From positions 1-26,965 of the IMG/VR virus record IMGVR_UViG_3300027907_000043: 26,965 nt of DNA; one strand, given 5' to 3'. Source of the stretch: a virus. The notes below the pieces were generated by a model. The model had not been told where the DNA came from, did not search any database, and saw only the letters and a list, made by a program, of their open reading frames with translations. The position numbers were made by a program, and so were the translations under genes. Below, in pieces: positions 19,181 through 26,850 of the stretch (within the stretch, counting starts at the first letter, position 1; each line of letters opens with the position of its first letter).

Positions 19181-19936
19181 CTAGCGTTTGACGAGCACTG
19201 CTCCGATGTACTCACCGTGCTCGGTGAGCGGTTCGCAGGTTTTTACCTGGAATAGCTCTCCAAATCTCTCTTCAATTCGATCTTGGTTATACCAATCGGC
19301 GTATCCTCCGTGTGGGTCCCAATGTGTCCAGTAGCGCTCGAACAGCTCGGAGTCCTGCACCGGCATGTTGATGGGCGGGGTGCCCGTCGCGATCTCCCAC
19401 GCCTTGTCCGAGTAGAGCATCAGACGCAGCTCTCCCTTGGCGCGTAGCCATGCCGCCATCTGCGTGACGACAGGGATCGGGTTGGGTATGTGGTGCAGGA
19501 CGCCACAGCAGTGGATCACATCGAACGCAAGATCTTCTTTCTGAATAAAAGGAGGAAATTCGTAGATAAGGTACCGGTGTTCTGCCTCGTAACCGCTTGC
19601 CTGTAATACCTTGCTTGCTAATTCTACATTATGTGGTGCAATATCTGCGATCGATACACGGTTACCCAGCTTGGCGTACTGGAGCGCCTCTAAGCCGACA
19701 CCGCAGCCGTAGTCGAGCACATCCTTGCCCCGTGTGGTGTCGAGGCCGAGCACGATCCGCCAGCGCATCTGGAAGTTTCTCCAGCCGCCGTAGCGCGCCT
19801 CCGCCATTCTCCCGATCACATCGTTGAGCGTCTGCTCGTCCCAGCTCAGCATCTCCTTGGCCGGGAAGTAGCCAATGTCATCGACAGGAGGAGACGACCA
19901 CGATCTGCGGCGCTCGGAGAAGGGCGGGATGCCCAC
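19181..19936 (-). CDS. Class I SAM-dependent methyltransferase
   Basis: A 251-residue protein starting at GTG that overlaps the previous stop (TAGTG). Motif I is VLDYGCGVG (residues 73-81), with the acidic ribose-binding residue in RVSIADIAPHN and motif IV-like CCGVLHHIPNP at about 143-152. This is the layout of small-molecule and sugar methyltransferases (Methyltransf_11/UbiE-like), not DNA methyltransferases, which carry NPPY/DPPY. In its context of glycosyltransferases it probably methylates a sugar of a phage or host-surface glycan. The C-terminal part (WDPHGGYADWYNQDRIEE) may bind the acceptor. Confidence 0.75.
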   Translation of the reverse strand: MGIPPFSERRRSWSSPPVDDIGYFPAKEMLSWDEQTLNDVIGRMAEARYGGWRNFQMRWRIVLGLDTTRGKDVLDYGCGVGLEALQYAKLGNRVSIADIAPHNVELASKVLQASGYEAEHRYLIYEFPPFIQKEDLAFDVIHCCGVLHHIPNPIPVVTQMAAWLRAKGELRLMLYSDKAWEIATGTPPINMPVQDSELFERYWTHWDPHGGYADWYNQDRIEERFGELFQVKTCEPLTEHGEYIGAVLVKR

Positions 19937-20154
19937 TACTCAGCTGTTTCCCAATAATCAGGCGGAATCGGCTGCGCGATAGAGCTTTCCCCGAGCGGCA
20001 GGTTGGGTGGGAGCACTGCCGCGACACCAGTCGGGTCACCACCGCCTTGCGAGAGCAGACTGCGCAGGATTTGAAGCTCCTGCGGGTTCATCTCAAGGAT
20101 CCATTTGGCGATCCGCTGGATCGGCGCGTGCGGGTCATGGGGGTCTTCGCTCAT
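19936..20154 (-). CDS. Hypothetical protein
   Basis: A 72-residue protein whose ATG overlaps the upstream stop (ATGA). It is acidic and proline-rich: PIQRIAKWILEMNPQELQILRSLL forms a likely helix and the C-terminal half (VLPPNLPLGESSIAQPIPPDYWE) is extended. No family is recognised. The form suggests an adaptor or a small scaffold between the two enzymes encoded on either side. Confidence 0.55.
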   Translation of the reverse strand: MSEDPHDPHAPIQRIAKWILEMNPQELQILRSLLSQGGGDPTGVAAVLPPNLPLGESSIAQPIPPDYWETAE

Positions 20155-20969
20155 GCCATTGCCGCCCGCAGCTTGGCCACGTCGTTGGCGCGATCCTGTC
20201 GTGTGCGCTTGTAGAGATCCACAACCCCGTCCTTCAGTCCTCGCTCCTCACGCTCAGCGTGAGTTTGATCACGTTCGGCTTTTCCGAACGTGTAGTGGTG
20301 ATGTTCGGTGACAAAGTCCAGCAATCTGTGTCTGCCAACCTCTTTTGCTACTTCGTTCAGCCACACGTCGTTCCAATCGGAAGAAAACAGCGGTGGCACA
20401 AAGTATCCCACTGCATCGACCCAACGTCTATGCAGGAAGCCATGTGTGCCGAACGTTTCTCCATGCGGGCCAAGGTCGTTGCCATAGGCGAAGAGGATCT
20501 TGTCCGGTGTTTCCGCGAACGCACGACGCACCTGTGCGTCCCAGCCGGGTGTGTCGAACGTGAGGTCGTCCCCGCAGTGCATCATGATCGGGCCGCGGGC
20601 CTTTGCTGCGCATTCGTTCCAGCATGCTGACAGCAAGGCCCGTGGCCCTACTAGGTACTCGACACCCACGAACGAGGGATAGGCGTCGAGACGAGGGTCG
20701 TCCTCGTCGAGACGGACGATGAACTCGATCCGACGCTCATGGGTTGCTGTTTTGAAGGCACTGACGATCGTCCTTGTCAGCCACTCAGGGCGCCCCCGTG
20801 AGGGGACGAGGATCGAGATCAGTTCGGGCTTGTTTTCACCGATCCTTCTGATCTCGATGTCTGTCTGATCGGGGATATAGCGCCACGGGTCAATCACGGT
20901 GCTGCCTGGCACAAAATCCGTCTCTGTGTACTGCGCGTGCTTGGTGGCGATGAAGTACAGCTTGCTCAC
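20151..20969 (-). CDS. Glycosyltransferase (GT-A/GT2-like)
   Basis: A 272-residue protein. I chose the GTG at 20969, which overlaps the peptidase stop (GTGA) behind GGTGGA; a GTG at 20993 would overlap more. The first about 50 residues form an extra N-terminal segment with DPWRYIPDQTDIEIRRIG. The GT-A core starts at ISILVPSRGRPEWL, followed by RLDEDDPR and MMHCGDDLTFDTPGWD, where GDD is the likely metal/nucleotide-sugar site. The C-terminal FVTEHHHY and positively charged tail are typical for phage enzymes of this type. Donor and acceptor sugars are unknown. Confidence 0.7.
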   Translation of the reverse strand: MSKLYFIATKHAQYTETDFVPGSTVIDPWRYIPDQTDIEIRRIGENKPELISILVPSRGRPEWLTRTIVSAFKTATHERRIEFIVRLDEDDPRLDAYPSFVGVEYLVGPRALLSACWNECAAKARGPIMMHCGDDLTFDTPGWDAQVRRAFAETPDKILFAYGNDLGPHGETFGTHGFLHRRWVDAVGYFVPPLFSSDWNDVWLNEVAKEVGRHRLLDFVTEHHHYTFGKAERDQTHAEREERGLKDGVVDLYKRTRQDRANDVAKLRAAMA

Positions 20970-21787
20970 AATGGCAGTTCCACCGAGGCCCACGCCTCAC
21001 CGTACGCCTGGAAAAGGACCGTCCAATCAGCAATTTTCATCTTGAAAGAGCCATTTAGACCGAAACCGCTCCCCCAGGAGTTCTTGAATAGCAGCGTGTC
21101 ACCCTGAACCCCGTAAAGCAAGTAGCAATGTCCACCAGCATTGAGTCCGGTTGGCTTGACATATCCGTTCGCATCCGGATCGAACATGTCGTACGTCCAG
21201 TCGGTGCCAACAACCAGCGGCCCCTTCTGACGTAGCCAGGAGAGCACGTCGGCCATCGTGTTCGCAGCGGCATAGGTGGTCAGGCGGGTGCGGGCCTTCA
21301 TTGCCTTCGCGCCGTCGCGCGGATACGCCCCGTCCTCACCCTGTGGGTCACCTTCGATCACTTTGCACTCGTAGTAGATCGCGTGTCCGTCGCTATCCAC
21401 ATAGGTGTTCTCGATCGGCTCTGCGTCGCTCCAACCAGCCCAACCGAAGCCAACACAGTGGCCAGTTTCGCCCTGATCAAGCTGGAAATCGGTGATATCC
21501 CAAACCTTGTCCTGCGTTGGTGGCGGTAGCGGCCCGAGGATGATCTGGGAAAGCGCGTTGAATGCCCTCCACCAATGGGTCACCGTGACGTCTGTGTACT
21601 GGCGTGAGGCCCACTGCTTGTAGGTGATTGTCGTCTTCTTCAGCTCGTCGGTCGCAAACTGTGCCAGCGCCTGTGGGGTGCCCGCGGTGACGAGGCTGCC
21701 GATTGCCTGGAAGTTAGCGAGGCGAAAATCACGTAAATCCGGCGGTGAGGGCTTGCGTCCAAGCAGTTGTGGGGAAGGTTCAGCCAT
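20966..21787 (-). CDS. Papain-like (C1A-type) cysteine peptidase
   Basis: A 273-residue protein with AAAGGAGTAAAT before the chosen ATG; an upstream in-frame ATG at 21829 lacks such a site. The papain signatures are all present in order: Q105 (oxyanion hole) and C111 (nucleophile) in DQGETGHCVGFG, H220 in NAGGHCYLLYGV, and N236 in LFKNSWGSGFG. The first about 95 residues form a pro-segment-like or virion-binding domain starting with KPSPPDLRDFRL, a stretch reminiscent of other bacterial C1 peptidases. There is no signal peptide. It lies among glycosyltransferase genes. It could process virion proteins or act on host proteins; which one is not evident. Confidence 0.8.
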   Translation of the reverse strand: MAEPSPQLLGRKPSPPDLRDFRLANFQAIGSLVTAGTPQALAQFATDELKKTTITYKQWASRQYTDVTVTHWWRAFNALSQIILGPLPPPTQDKVWDITDFQLDQGETGHCVGFGWAGWSDAEPIENTYVDSDGHAIYYECKVIEGDPQGEDGAYPRDGAKAMKARTRLTTYAAANTMADVLSWLRQKGPLVVGTDWTYDMFDPDANGYVKPTGLNAGGHCYLLYGVQGDTLLFKNSWGSGFGLNGSFKMKIADWTVLFQAYGEAWASVELPL

Positions 21788-21789
21788 AT

Positions 21790-22428
21790 TTACTCCTTTG
21801 CAGGCGGCGTAATGCCGCGCAGCTGCCATGTGCGTTGGTAGTACGGGTCATCTGGATCTTCGCGCGAGAGGCTGACGATGCTTGCCTTCTGCACCCGTGT
21901 CCAGCGATATCCCATCTCGATAACAGCGGGTGAGAAGAGCGAGTCTTCTGTCCAGCCCGGCGGGTAGCGCTCACCCCATGGCCGCTCGTCGTAGCGCAGC
22001 CCCTGGTCCCACAACGCGCGACGGATCACGTTGTTGCCGCCGACGTTGCTCAAAGCGCCCATTTCCTCTCTGCTCGTTCGCAAACCGACCTGTCCGACGT
22101 GAACATCTTTGAATCGGACGAGAAATGCCTCGCACCAGCCGGGCAAATACGAGAAATCGTTGTCGGAGCGGTGCAGAAAGGTTGTCTCGGCTGGCATTGT
22201 CTCCCAGCCGCGGTTGCAGGCAAAACCGGGGAAGCGGTTCTGTTCCAGCAGGATCACGTGGTCATAAGGTGAGACTTGATCCAACAGCCAGTCCTGCGTT
22301 TCCTCGTCAGAGGCGTTGTCCACGATCACCAGCGTGTGCGGGACGGAGACCGTCTCCTTGTAGGAGTGGTAGCACTGCTTGAGCAGTTCAAGCCGATTGA
22401 AGGAAATGATGGCGCTATGGAGATGCAT
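21790..22428 (-). CDS. Glycosyltransferase (GT2 family)
   Basis: A 212-residue protein with GGAG eleven bases before its ATG, overlapping the previous gene by 14 bases. It has the GT2 layout: AIISFNRLELLKQC at the start, LVIVDNASDEET as the first nucleotide-binding acid, NRFPGFACNRGWE, then RSDNDFSYLPGWCE with the DxD-like SDND. WTEDSLFSPAVIEMGYRW supplies the acidic (general base) ED motif. It probably adds a sugar to a phage or cell-surface acceptor. Confidence 0.8.
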   Translation of the reverse strand: MHLHSAIISFNRLELLKQCYHSYKETVSVPHTLVIVDNASDEETQDWLLDQVSPYDHVILLEQNRFPGFACNRGWETMPAETTFLHRSDNDFSYLPGWCEAFLVRFKDVHVGQVGLRTSREEMGALSNVGGNNVIRRALWDQGLRYDERPWGERYPPGWTEDSLFSPAVIEMGYRWTRVQKASIVSLSREDPDDPYYQRTWQLRGITPPAKE

Positions 22429-23062
22429 TTATCGTCTCCGGGAACAACTCGGCCTGAATCCGCATGTGAGTTTCCACCTGCCACTTACGATCGCGCCACA
22501 TTTTCCGGTGCGCAGACTGTGGATTGATGTGAGCCTTGTAGACCGCCTGTGGTACGGGGAACACCTTGGCTCCTGCTCGCCAGCATTTCGCCCATAGCGA
22601 CCAGTCCTCGAAACCGTGCGGATAGTCGTTGAAGCCACCAACCTCCGTGAAGAGTTTGCGGCGCAGTACCGTGCCGACCACGAGATAGTTGTCTGTACTG
22701 AGATCCTTCTCCGGGATGAGATAGGTCGGCCCAGGGCGCCCCTTGCGGTAGTAACAGACAGCGGGCTGCAAAATCGCTGGCTCGGGACGCTCCATAGAGC
22801 AGATTGCATCTGTCATCGCCCGCACGTAGTCATCACCTAGCTCGTCGTCAGCATCGAGGAACAGCAGCCACTCTCCACTCGCGCGTTGCGCTGCTCGATT
22901 ACGGGCGGGGCCGATCGGCAAGTCCTGCTCGTGGTGAACGATGATCTCGTATGCGTTCTGTTCCTGCGCCGAGGGAAGAGCACGCTGGCTTGCGATCTCG
23001 CGCCAGTGGTCCCCCCCGTAGGTCGTAATGATGATCGAGATCAAATTAGCGTTGCCGCTCAT
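22415..23062 (-). CDS. Glycosyltransferase (GT2 family)
   Basis: A 215-residue protein. The open frame extends upstream to 23254, but the GT2 fold begins right after ATG 23062 (MSGNANLISIIITTYGG), so I chose that start; it overlaps the upstream gene by 17 bases. Further motifs are GPARNRAAQRASGEWLLFLDADDEL with the DxD site and GGFNDYPHGFEDWSLWAKCW with the general-base ED. The C-terminus is helical and basic. This is the most canonical glycosyltransferase of the block. Confidence 0.85.
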   Translation of the reverse strand: MSGNANLISIIITTYGGDHWREIASQRALPSAQEQNAYEIIVHHEQDLPIGPARNRAAQRASGEWLLFLDADDELGDDYVRAMTDAICSMERPEPAILQPAVCYYRKGRPGPTYLIPEKDLSTDNYLVVGTVLRRKLFTEVGGFNDYPHGFEDWSLWAKCWRAGAKVFPVPQAVYKAHINPQSAHRKMWRDRKWQVETHMRIQAELFPETINASP

Positions 23063-23744
23063 GACGTAGCCGTTCTTGATCCAGGCGGGCCACTTTTGTG
23101 CGCCGTTGCATGAATAGTCGTTGGTCTTGGGTGGTCTGTCGGTGTGCTTTGTCGTAGGTGGCGTCCATCTCCGCCTTGCCCCAGTGTGGATGCAGGTGCT
23201 CAACGACAGAGCGCTTCGAGAAGCAGAACAAGCGGCGGCGAACGGCCGTTTCAACGAACTCTGAGTCAGTCCATTGGTGGTCGTATGCCTCGGAGAAGAT
23301 CAGTCCAGAGCCGTCGGCGGTGCCGCCCCAATGGTTGATGTACTCGCGCGAGATGAGGCTGTGGGTCGAGTGGCGACCGCGCTTGACGAGCGGGTTGCCG
23401 AGATCGTTGGTACCGATCACGCCGCAGTTTCCGCGTGCCGCGATCCGCATCGCGTGTGTATCCCAGCCTGGATAGAAGACGAGATCGGTTGCGCCTTGAA
23501 AGAGCCACGGCTCATCAGTCTGTTCAAAGCCCAAGGTGAGCTTCTTGGCGTAGTCGGCACGTCCGGCCTGCCAGCTTGTGATGAGTAGCAGCGCGTCGCT
23601 GTCTTTTGCCTCTTCGATCGCCTCGTCGCCGGGGGTGCAGATGAAAACAACGCGATGTTCCGTTTCTGTCGCGTTGGCGATCGAGCTGAGGAGTGGTTTG
23701 ATTTGTTGTGCGCGGCCAAGCACCGGCACGAGAATTGCAATCAT
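23046..23744 (-). CDS. Glycosyltransferase-like protein (GT-A)
   Basis: A 232-residue protein whose ATG overlaps the previous stop (ATGA). It starts MIAILVPVLGRAQQIKPLL, the usual first strand and helix of GT2 enzymes, and has PWLFQGATDLVFYPGWD, in which TDL replaces the DxD metal motif, and a late TDSEFVE that may act as the acidic ED motif. HLHPHWGKAEMDATYDKAH near the end resembles segments of phage sugar transferases. The altered DxD may mean different metal use or weak activity. Confidence 0.7.
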   Translation of the reverse strand: MIAILVPVLGRAQQIKPLLSSIANATETEHRVVFICTPGDEAIEEAKDSDALLLITSWQAGRADYAKKLTLGFEQTDEPWLFQGATDLVFYPGWDTHAMRIAARGNCGVIGTNDLGNPLVKRGRHSTHSLISREYINHWGGTADGSGLIFSEAYDHQWTDSEFVETAVRRRLFCFSKRSVVEHLHPHWGKAEMDATYDKAHRQTTQDQRLFMQRRTKVARLDQERLRHERQR

Positions 23745-23983
23745 TCCAAGATCGCGCCTACGAGTGCTTGAATCTCTTGGGGGGAAAAGCGCTTCTGCCA
23801 GTAAGCAAAGTCCTCTTCACTCGGCGTCACAGACGACACAGCACGACACATCTGGCAGAGATGTGGCTTGCCTTCACTCATCTTGCGCCGATAAGAGCGG
23901 TCATTGATCTGGTCAGAATCCCCGCATCCAGTGCACCGAATCGACACGCGTCTGGGTGATTTGCGAACCGGGCTGCTCTCCAT
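23741..23983 (-). CDS. Zinc-ribbon protein
   Basis: An 80-residue protein directly downstream of the large terminase gene (27 bases). Two CxxC pairs, C17-x2-C20 and C43-x2-C46, form a probable zinc ribbon resembling that of small phage regulators and HNH-like proteins, but the H and N residues are not present. The N-terminal part is basic (RKSPRRVSIR). The C-terminal segment DFAYWQKRFSPQEIQALVGAILE is helical. It may bind DNA or help packaging. Confidence 0.6.
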   Translation of the reverse strand: MESSPVRKSPRRVSIRCTGCGDSDQINDRSYRRKMSEGKPHLCQMCRAVSSVTPSEEDFAYWQKRFSPQEIQALVGAILE

Positions 23984-24010
23984 GGCAGCGAACCATACGG
24001 CCTCGATCGG

Positions 24011-25594
24011 CTATGCAGCGCGGCGACGGAGCCGATTGATCCCGCTTGTCTTGATCGGGGCCATCTGGCGGCTGCGAATCCAGTTGCCGAATTGGCTCCA
24101 GGCGTCGACGTCATCGTCGTGCTTGGCATGCGGGAATGCAGCGCAGTTCGATACGAACTTGACAACGTCCTCGGGCGATTTGTGTTCGTCGTAGGACGGC
24201 TGCCAGGGCGGGCCGTAACCGGGCAGGAAGTAGTTGCCGGACTCCAAAGCATCCGATGCTGACTCGGCCCTGGTCTCCTTGTTGCCCTCTACCCCGGCGG
24301 AGATCTTCTGCACCCCAGGGATATTCCGCTTCAAATCGACAATCAGTTCGACGCCGTAGCCTGCATTCTCAATCAGCACCGAGAGATAGGTGGCCTTCCA
24401 GGTTCTACTCGCCCAATTGGCCATGTCCTGAATTGTCCGCTTGGCCTTGCCGTAGTTCATTTTTTCGCAGACCAGGTCAAGCAGATAACGGTCTGCGCCC
24501 TTGACGCCCCAGCACTGAATCGCCACGTTGTCCGAGGTTTCCTTGTCCTTCAGTGGCGTATCGACCGAGATCACGATCTGATCGAAACGGCCAAGCACAG
24601 CCCAGCTTTCAGTGGCACGGATGCGTGGGTCATAGAAGCGCCACCACTCGACCTTGAGGATTTCACCTTCGCGGGCGGCTGGCCGCTGTTGTAGCTGTCC
24701 GGCGGCACGATGGCTACCGAGCGAGCGTGCCAGCGCGTCGGAAGCTTTTTCGTCGCGATGATCAGGCCACAATAGTTCCCCTTCCGCGCGTGGATCATTG
24801 GGCCAGACAAAGGGGTGGTCTGCCTCATAGCGTTCAGGCAAGCACAACACTTCCCAGTCCTCAAGATCGAGTACATGCGCAGCAAGGTCATCTTCATGCA
24901 GGCGCTGCATCACGATCACGCGTGCGTGCTTGAAGCCAATGTCGATACCGCGCGTGGTAAGCGTGCCGTCCCACCAGTTGTTTGCTTCGTCAAGTGAAGA
25001 GCGGCTGGTTGCATCAGCGGCATCAGCCTTGATCGGATCGTCGACGATGATCCGGTGGCCGTGCTCGCCGGTACCGGTTGAGCGCGGCGCAGTCGCGAGA
25101 CGTGTGCCACCACGGTTGTTGCCGTAGTAGTGCTCACCCTCGCGGATGAATTCGAACTTGTCGCCCCAGCGCTCCTGATACCAGTCACTCATCATCAAGG
25201 TGCGGCTCATCGCCGACATGCGCCCAGCAAGTCGCGTTTCGTAAGAGGCGGACCAGTAGCGCAGCCACGGCCGTGTCGTCCATTCCCAGGGATGCCAGAA
25301 AACGGAAACGGTGCCGGTCTTCATCGAACCAGGCGGCACCCAGATCTGCAGACGGGTGATCTCGCCTTCAGAAACAGCCTGCAACTTGTCGCAGATCGCA
25401 TCGATATGCCAGTTGTGGTGGTATGGCACTTCCGGGTTGAGCACATGCCAACCAGCGGCAATGAACTTCGAGAGCGACTGCGGTAACTCCTCACGCTCGC
25501 GTTGCAAGTCGCGTCGAGAGCGCTCGGCGAGCAAGGACTCATACAGCGCTTTGTCTTGGCTGGAGTTGGGGTCAGGCAGCGCGAGCGTCGTCAT
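24011..25594 (-). CDS. terL: Terminase large subunit
   Basis: A 527-residue DNA-packaging motor protein. I chose ATG 25594; the longer frame starts at a TTG at 25636 without support. The ATPase domain has a variant Walker A, VPPGSMKT (86-93), and Walker B IIVDDP (D185/D186). The nuclease domain has VISVDTP (D345), LIENAG (E409) and KHDDDVDAW (D493-D497), the RNase H-like acidic triad. SHRAAGQLQQRPAAREGEILK marks the linker typical of the family. It overlaps the small subunit gene by 23 bases. Together they cut and pump genome DNA into proheads through the portal. Confidence 0.93.
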   Translation of the reverse strand: MTTLALPDPNSSQDKALYESLLAERSRRDLQREREELPQSLSKFIAAGWHVLNPEVPYHHNWHIDAICDKLQAVSEGEITRLQIWVPPGSMKTGTVSVFWHPWEWTTRPWLRYWSASYETRLAGRMSAMSRTLMMSDWYQERWGDKFEFIREGEHYYGNNRGGTRLATAPRSTGTGEHGHRIIVDDPIKADAADATSRSSLDEANNWWDGTLTTRGIDIGFKHARVIVMQRLHEDDLAAHVLDLEDWEVLCLPERYEADHPFVWPNDPRAEGELLWPDHRDEKASDALARSLGSHRAAGQLQQRPAAREGEILKVEWWRFYDPRIRATESWAVLGRFDQIVISVDTPLKDKETSDNVAIQCWGVKGADRYLLDLVCEKMNYGKAKRTIQDMANWASRTWKATYLSVLIENAGYGVELIVDLKRNIPGVQKISAGVEGNKETRAESASDALESGNYFLPGYGPPWQPSYDEHKSPEDVVKFVSNCAAFPHAKHDDDVDAWSQFGNWIRSRQMAPIKTSGINRLRRRAA

Positions 25595-26288
25595 CTTCTT
25601 CGCCTGGTTCAAGCTGACGTTGCTCAACGGTGTCAATCAGCATGTCGAGATCGTTGTCGGTCAGCTCAGGGAAGACCTGCTGCACCAACACCTTGAGTTC
25701 GTTGCTGGTGCCACCCATGATCTCGGTCTTCTTGGTCAGGAACGCATCCCGGAACTCAGGCAGGTGGATGATCGCGAGGTCGCGGGCGGCGCGATAGTCG
25801 CCGTTGTCAGCCATCCGCTGGATCGTGGCGCGCAAGCCTTCCTGGTAGTTCGGGTAGCCAAGCTTCTTCGCTTCGCCGTACTGGTCAGCAAACTCGGCGT
25901 CCTTTTGTGCGCGCCGATGCAGCTGCGTCAGCGTTGTCTTTGGATCGAGCAGCTCAGCGGCATCCTTCATCGGCACGCCCGCCTCGATGTATTCGCAGAA
26001 CTGCTCCAGCATTTCCGGGGTCAGATAGTCGGCCTTGACGTGCCCGGAAAGCGTGGTGGTGCGCGGCTTACCCGCGTCTACCCTGGGCGGCGCCTTCGCT
26101 CGGCCTTCGGCTCGGGCGCGCAGGTATTCGGCCGCGAAGAATGGGTCGTACTCACGGCTCTTCTCCGAGAGCAGCCGCCGAAACATGGAGGCGGTGTATG
26201 CCTCGCTGACAAGAGAGGCGGCTTCCGGCGGAGACTTGCCGATCCGCAGGAAGTCGAGGAACGAGTCCTTGTCGTGTTGCGGAATCAC
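25572..26288 (-). CDS. Terminase small subunit (putative)
   Basis: A 238-residue, mainly helical protein just upstream of the large subunit, with an overlap. It contains two regions with helix-turn-helix character: SFLDFLRIGKSPPEAASLVSEAY near the N-terminus, and EMLEQFCEYIEAGVPMKDAAELL with QLHRRAQKDAEFADQYGEAK in the middle, the pattern of small terminases (a recurrent G-x-(P/M)-x-x-A-A turn). The C-terminus is acidic (EPGEEDDDARAA) and probably contacts the large subunit. The start is GTG, without a ribosome binding site; a promoter-like pair suggests a leaderless transcript. Confidence 0.75.
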   Translation of the reverse strand: MIPQHDKDSFLDFLRIGKSPPEAASLVSEAYTASMFRRLLSEKSREYDPFFAAEYLRARAEGRAKAPPRVDAGKPRTTTLSGHVKADYLTPEMLEQFCEYIEAGVPMKDAAELLDPKTTLTQLHRRAQKDAEFADQYGEAKKLGYPNYQEGLRATIQRMADNGDYRAARDLAIIHLPEFRDAFLTKKTEIMGGTSNELKVLVQQVFPELTDNDLDMLIDTVEQRQLEPGEEDDDARAA

Positions 26289-26294
26289 GCCGCC

Positions 26295-26324
26295 AGTGTA
26301 GGGCGACGATCGGCTATGTGTCTA
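26295..26324 (-). promoter_or_regulatory. Candidate promoter for leaderless terminase transcript
   Basis: On the minus strand TAGACA (26324-26319) and TACACT (26300-26295) are separated by 18 bases. The expected transcription start is the G of the GTG codon at 26288, seven bases after the -10 box. There is no ribosome binding site before this GTG, as expected for leaderless mRNA, which is common in actinobacteria. Confidence 0.45.
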
Positions 26325-26531
26325 GGTTTCCAGTGCTCGTGCCGCGTGACGAAGGAGTTCGGCGAGACGGAGACATTCCTTCTCCATGTCCCCCAACATC
26401 ACATCCAATGCGATCAGACCTTCACGCGCAAGCCTGCGGCGTTCGTCTTTATCCACGTTGGGAATCTTTTGCAGCACGTCAGCGATCACTTCAGCCGTGG
26501 CAGACCACGTGTTGAGATGTTGTTCACTCAT
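26322..26531 (-). CDS. Hypothetical helical protein
   Basis: A 69-residue protein overlapping the membrane-protein gene by 8 bases. It is almost fully helical: TAEVIADVLQKI, KDERRRLAREGLIALDVM and KECLRLAELLRHAARALE, with heptad-like leucines suggesting a coiled coil. No family is recognised. It sits just before the terminase genes. Confidence 0.6.
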   Translation of the reverse strand: MSEQHLNTWSATAEVIADVLQKIPNVDKDERRRLAREGLIALDVMLGDMEKECLRLAELLRHAARALET

Positions 26532-26850
26532 CGAGCTTTGCGCCAGCGATCACAACCGCGTTGATCGCGAGTGGCACCGCGACTAGCACGGTGGCGTGCG
26601 GCCAGATCAGCCAGGCGCCCCACCAGGCAAGCGAGATCCAGAAGCCTGCACAGTAGGGGCAGGTGAGGAAGGTGCCCCACTCAAAGCGGTAGTCGTCGTT
26701 TGGGTCCTCGCCTTCTTTCCAGTCGGGATCGAGGTTGAGGACCCAACGACGGGGTCGGTTGAGAATCTCGTCTTCCGCGAGCAGGCGAAAGATTCGCCAG
26801 GCGGCTAGGCCCAGCAGCAGGAACTCCCACCAGCTCGGAATGTTGTTCAC
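26524..26850 (-). CDS. DUF1360-like membrane protein
   Basis: A 108-residue protein starting at a GTG overlapping the previous stop (GTGA). It has an N-terminal amphipathic/hydrophobic helix (WWEFLLLGLAAWRIFRLL), an acidic loop, the conserved segment LTCPYCAGFWISLAWWGAW, and a C-terminal membrane helix (ATVLVAVPLAINAVVIAG). The CPYC-x-GFW motif with flanking helices matches DUF1360, a family of small membrane proteins found in phages and bacteria with unknown role. It lies upstream of the terminase genes. Confidence 0.7.
   Translation of the reverse strand: MNNIPSWWEFLLLGLAAWRIFRLLAEDEILNRPRRWVLNLDPDWKEGEDPNDDYRFEWGTFLTCPYCAGFWISLAWWGAWLIWPHATVLVAVPLAINAVVIAGAKLDE

Noticed and set aside
22415-23254. 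Long form of the GT2 gene starting at 23254
   Set aside because: The first 64 residues are Arg/Thr/Pro-rich and overlap the upstream gene by 209 bases; the fold starts right at ATG 23062.
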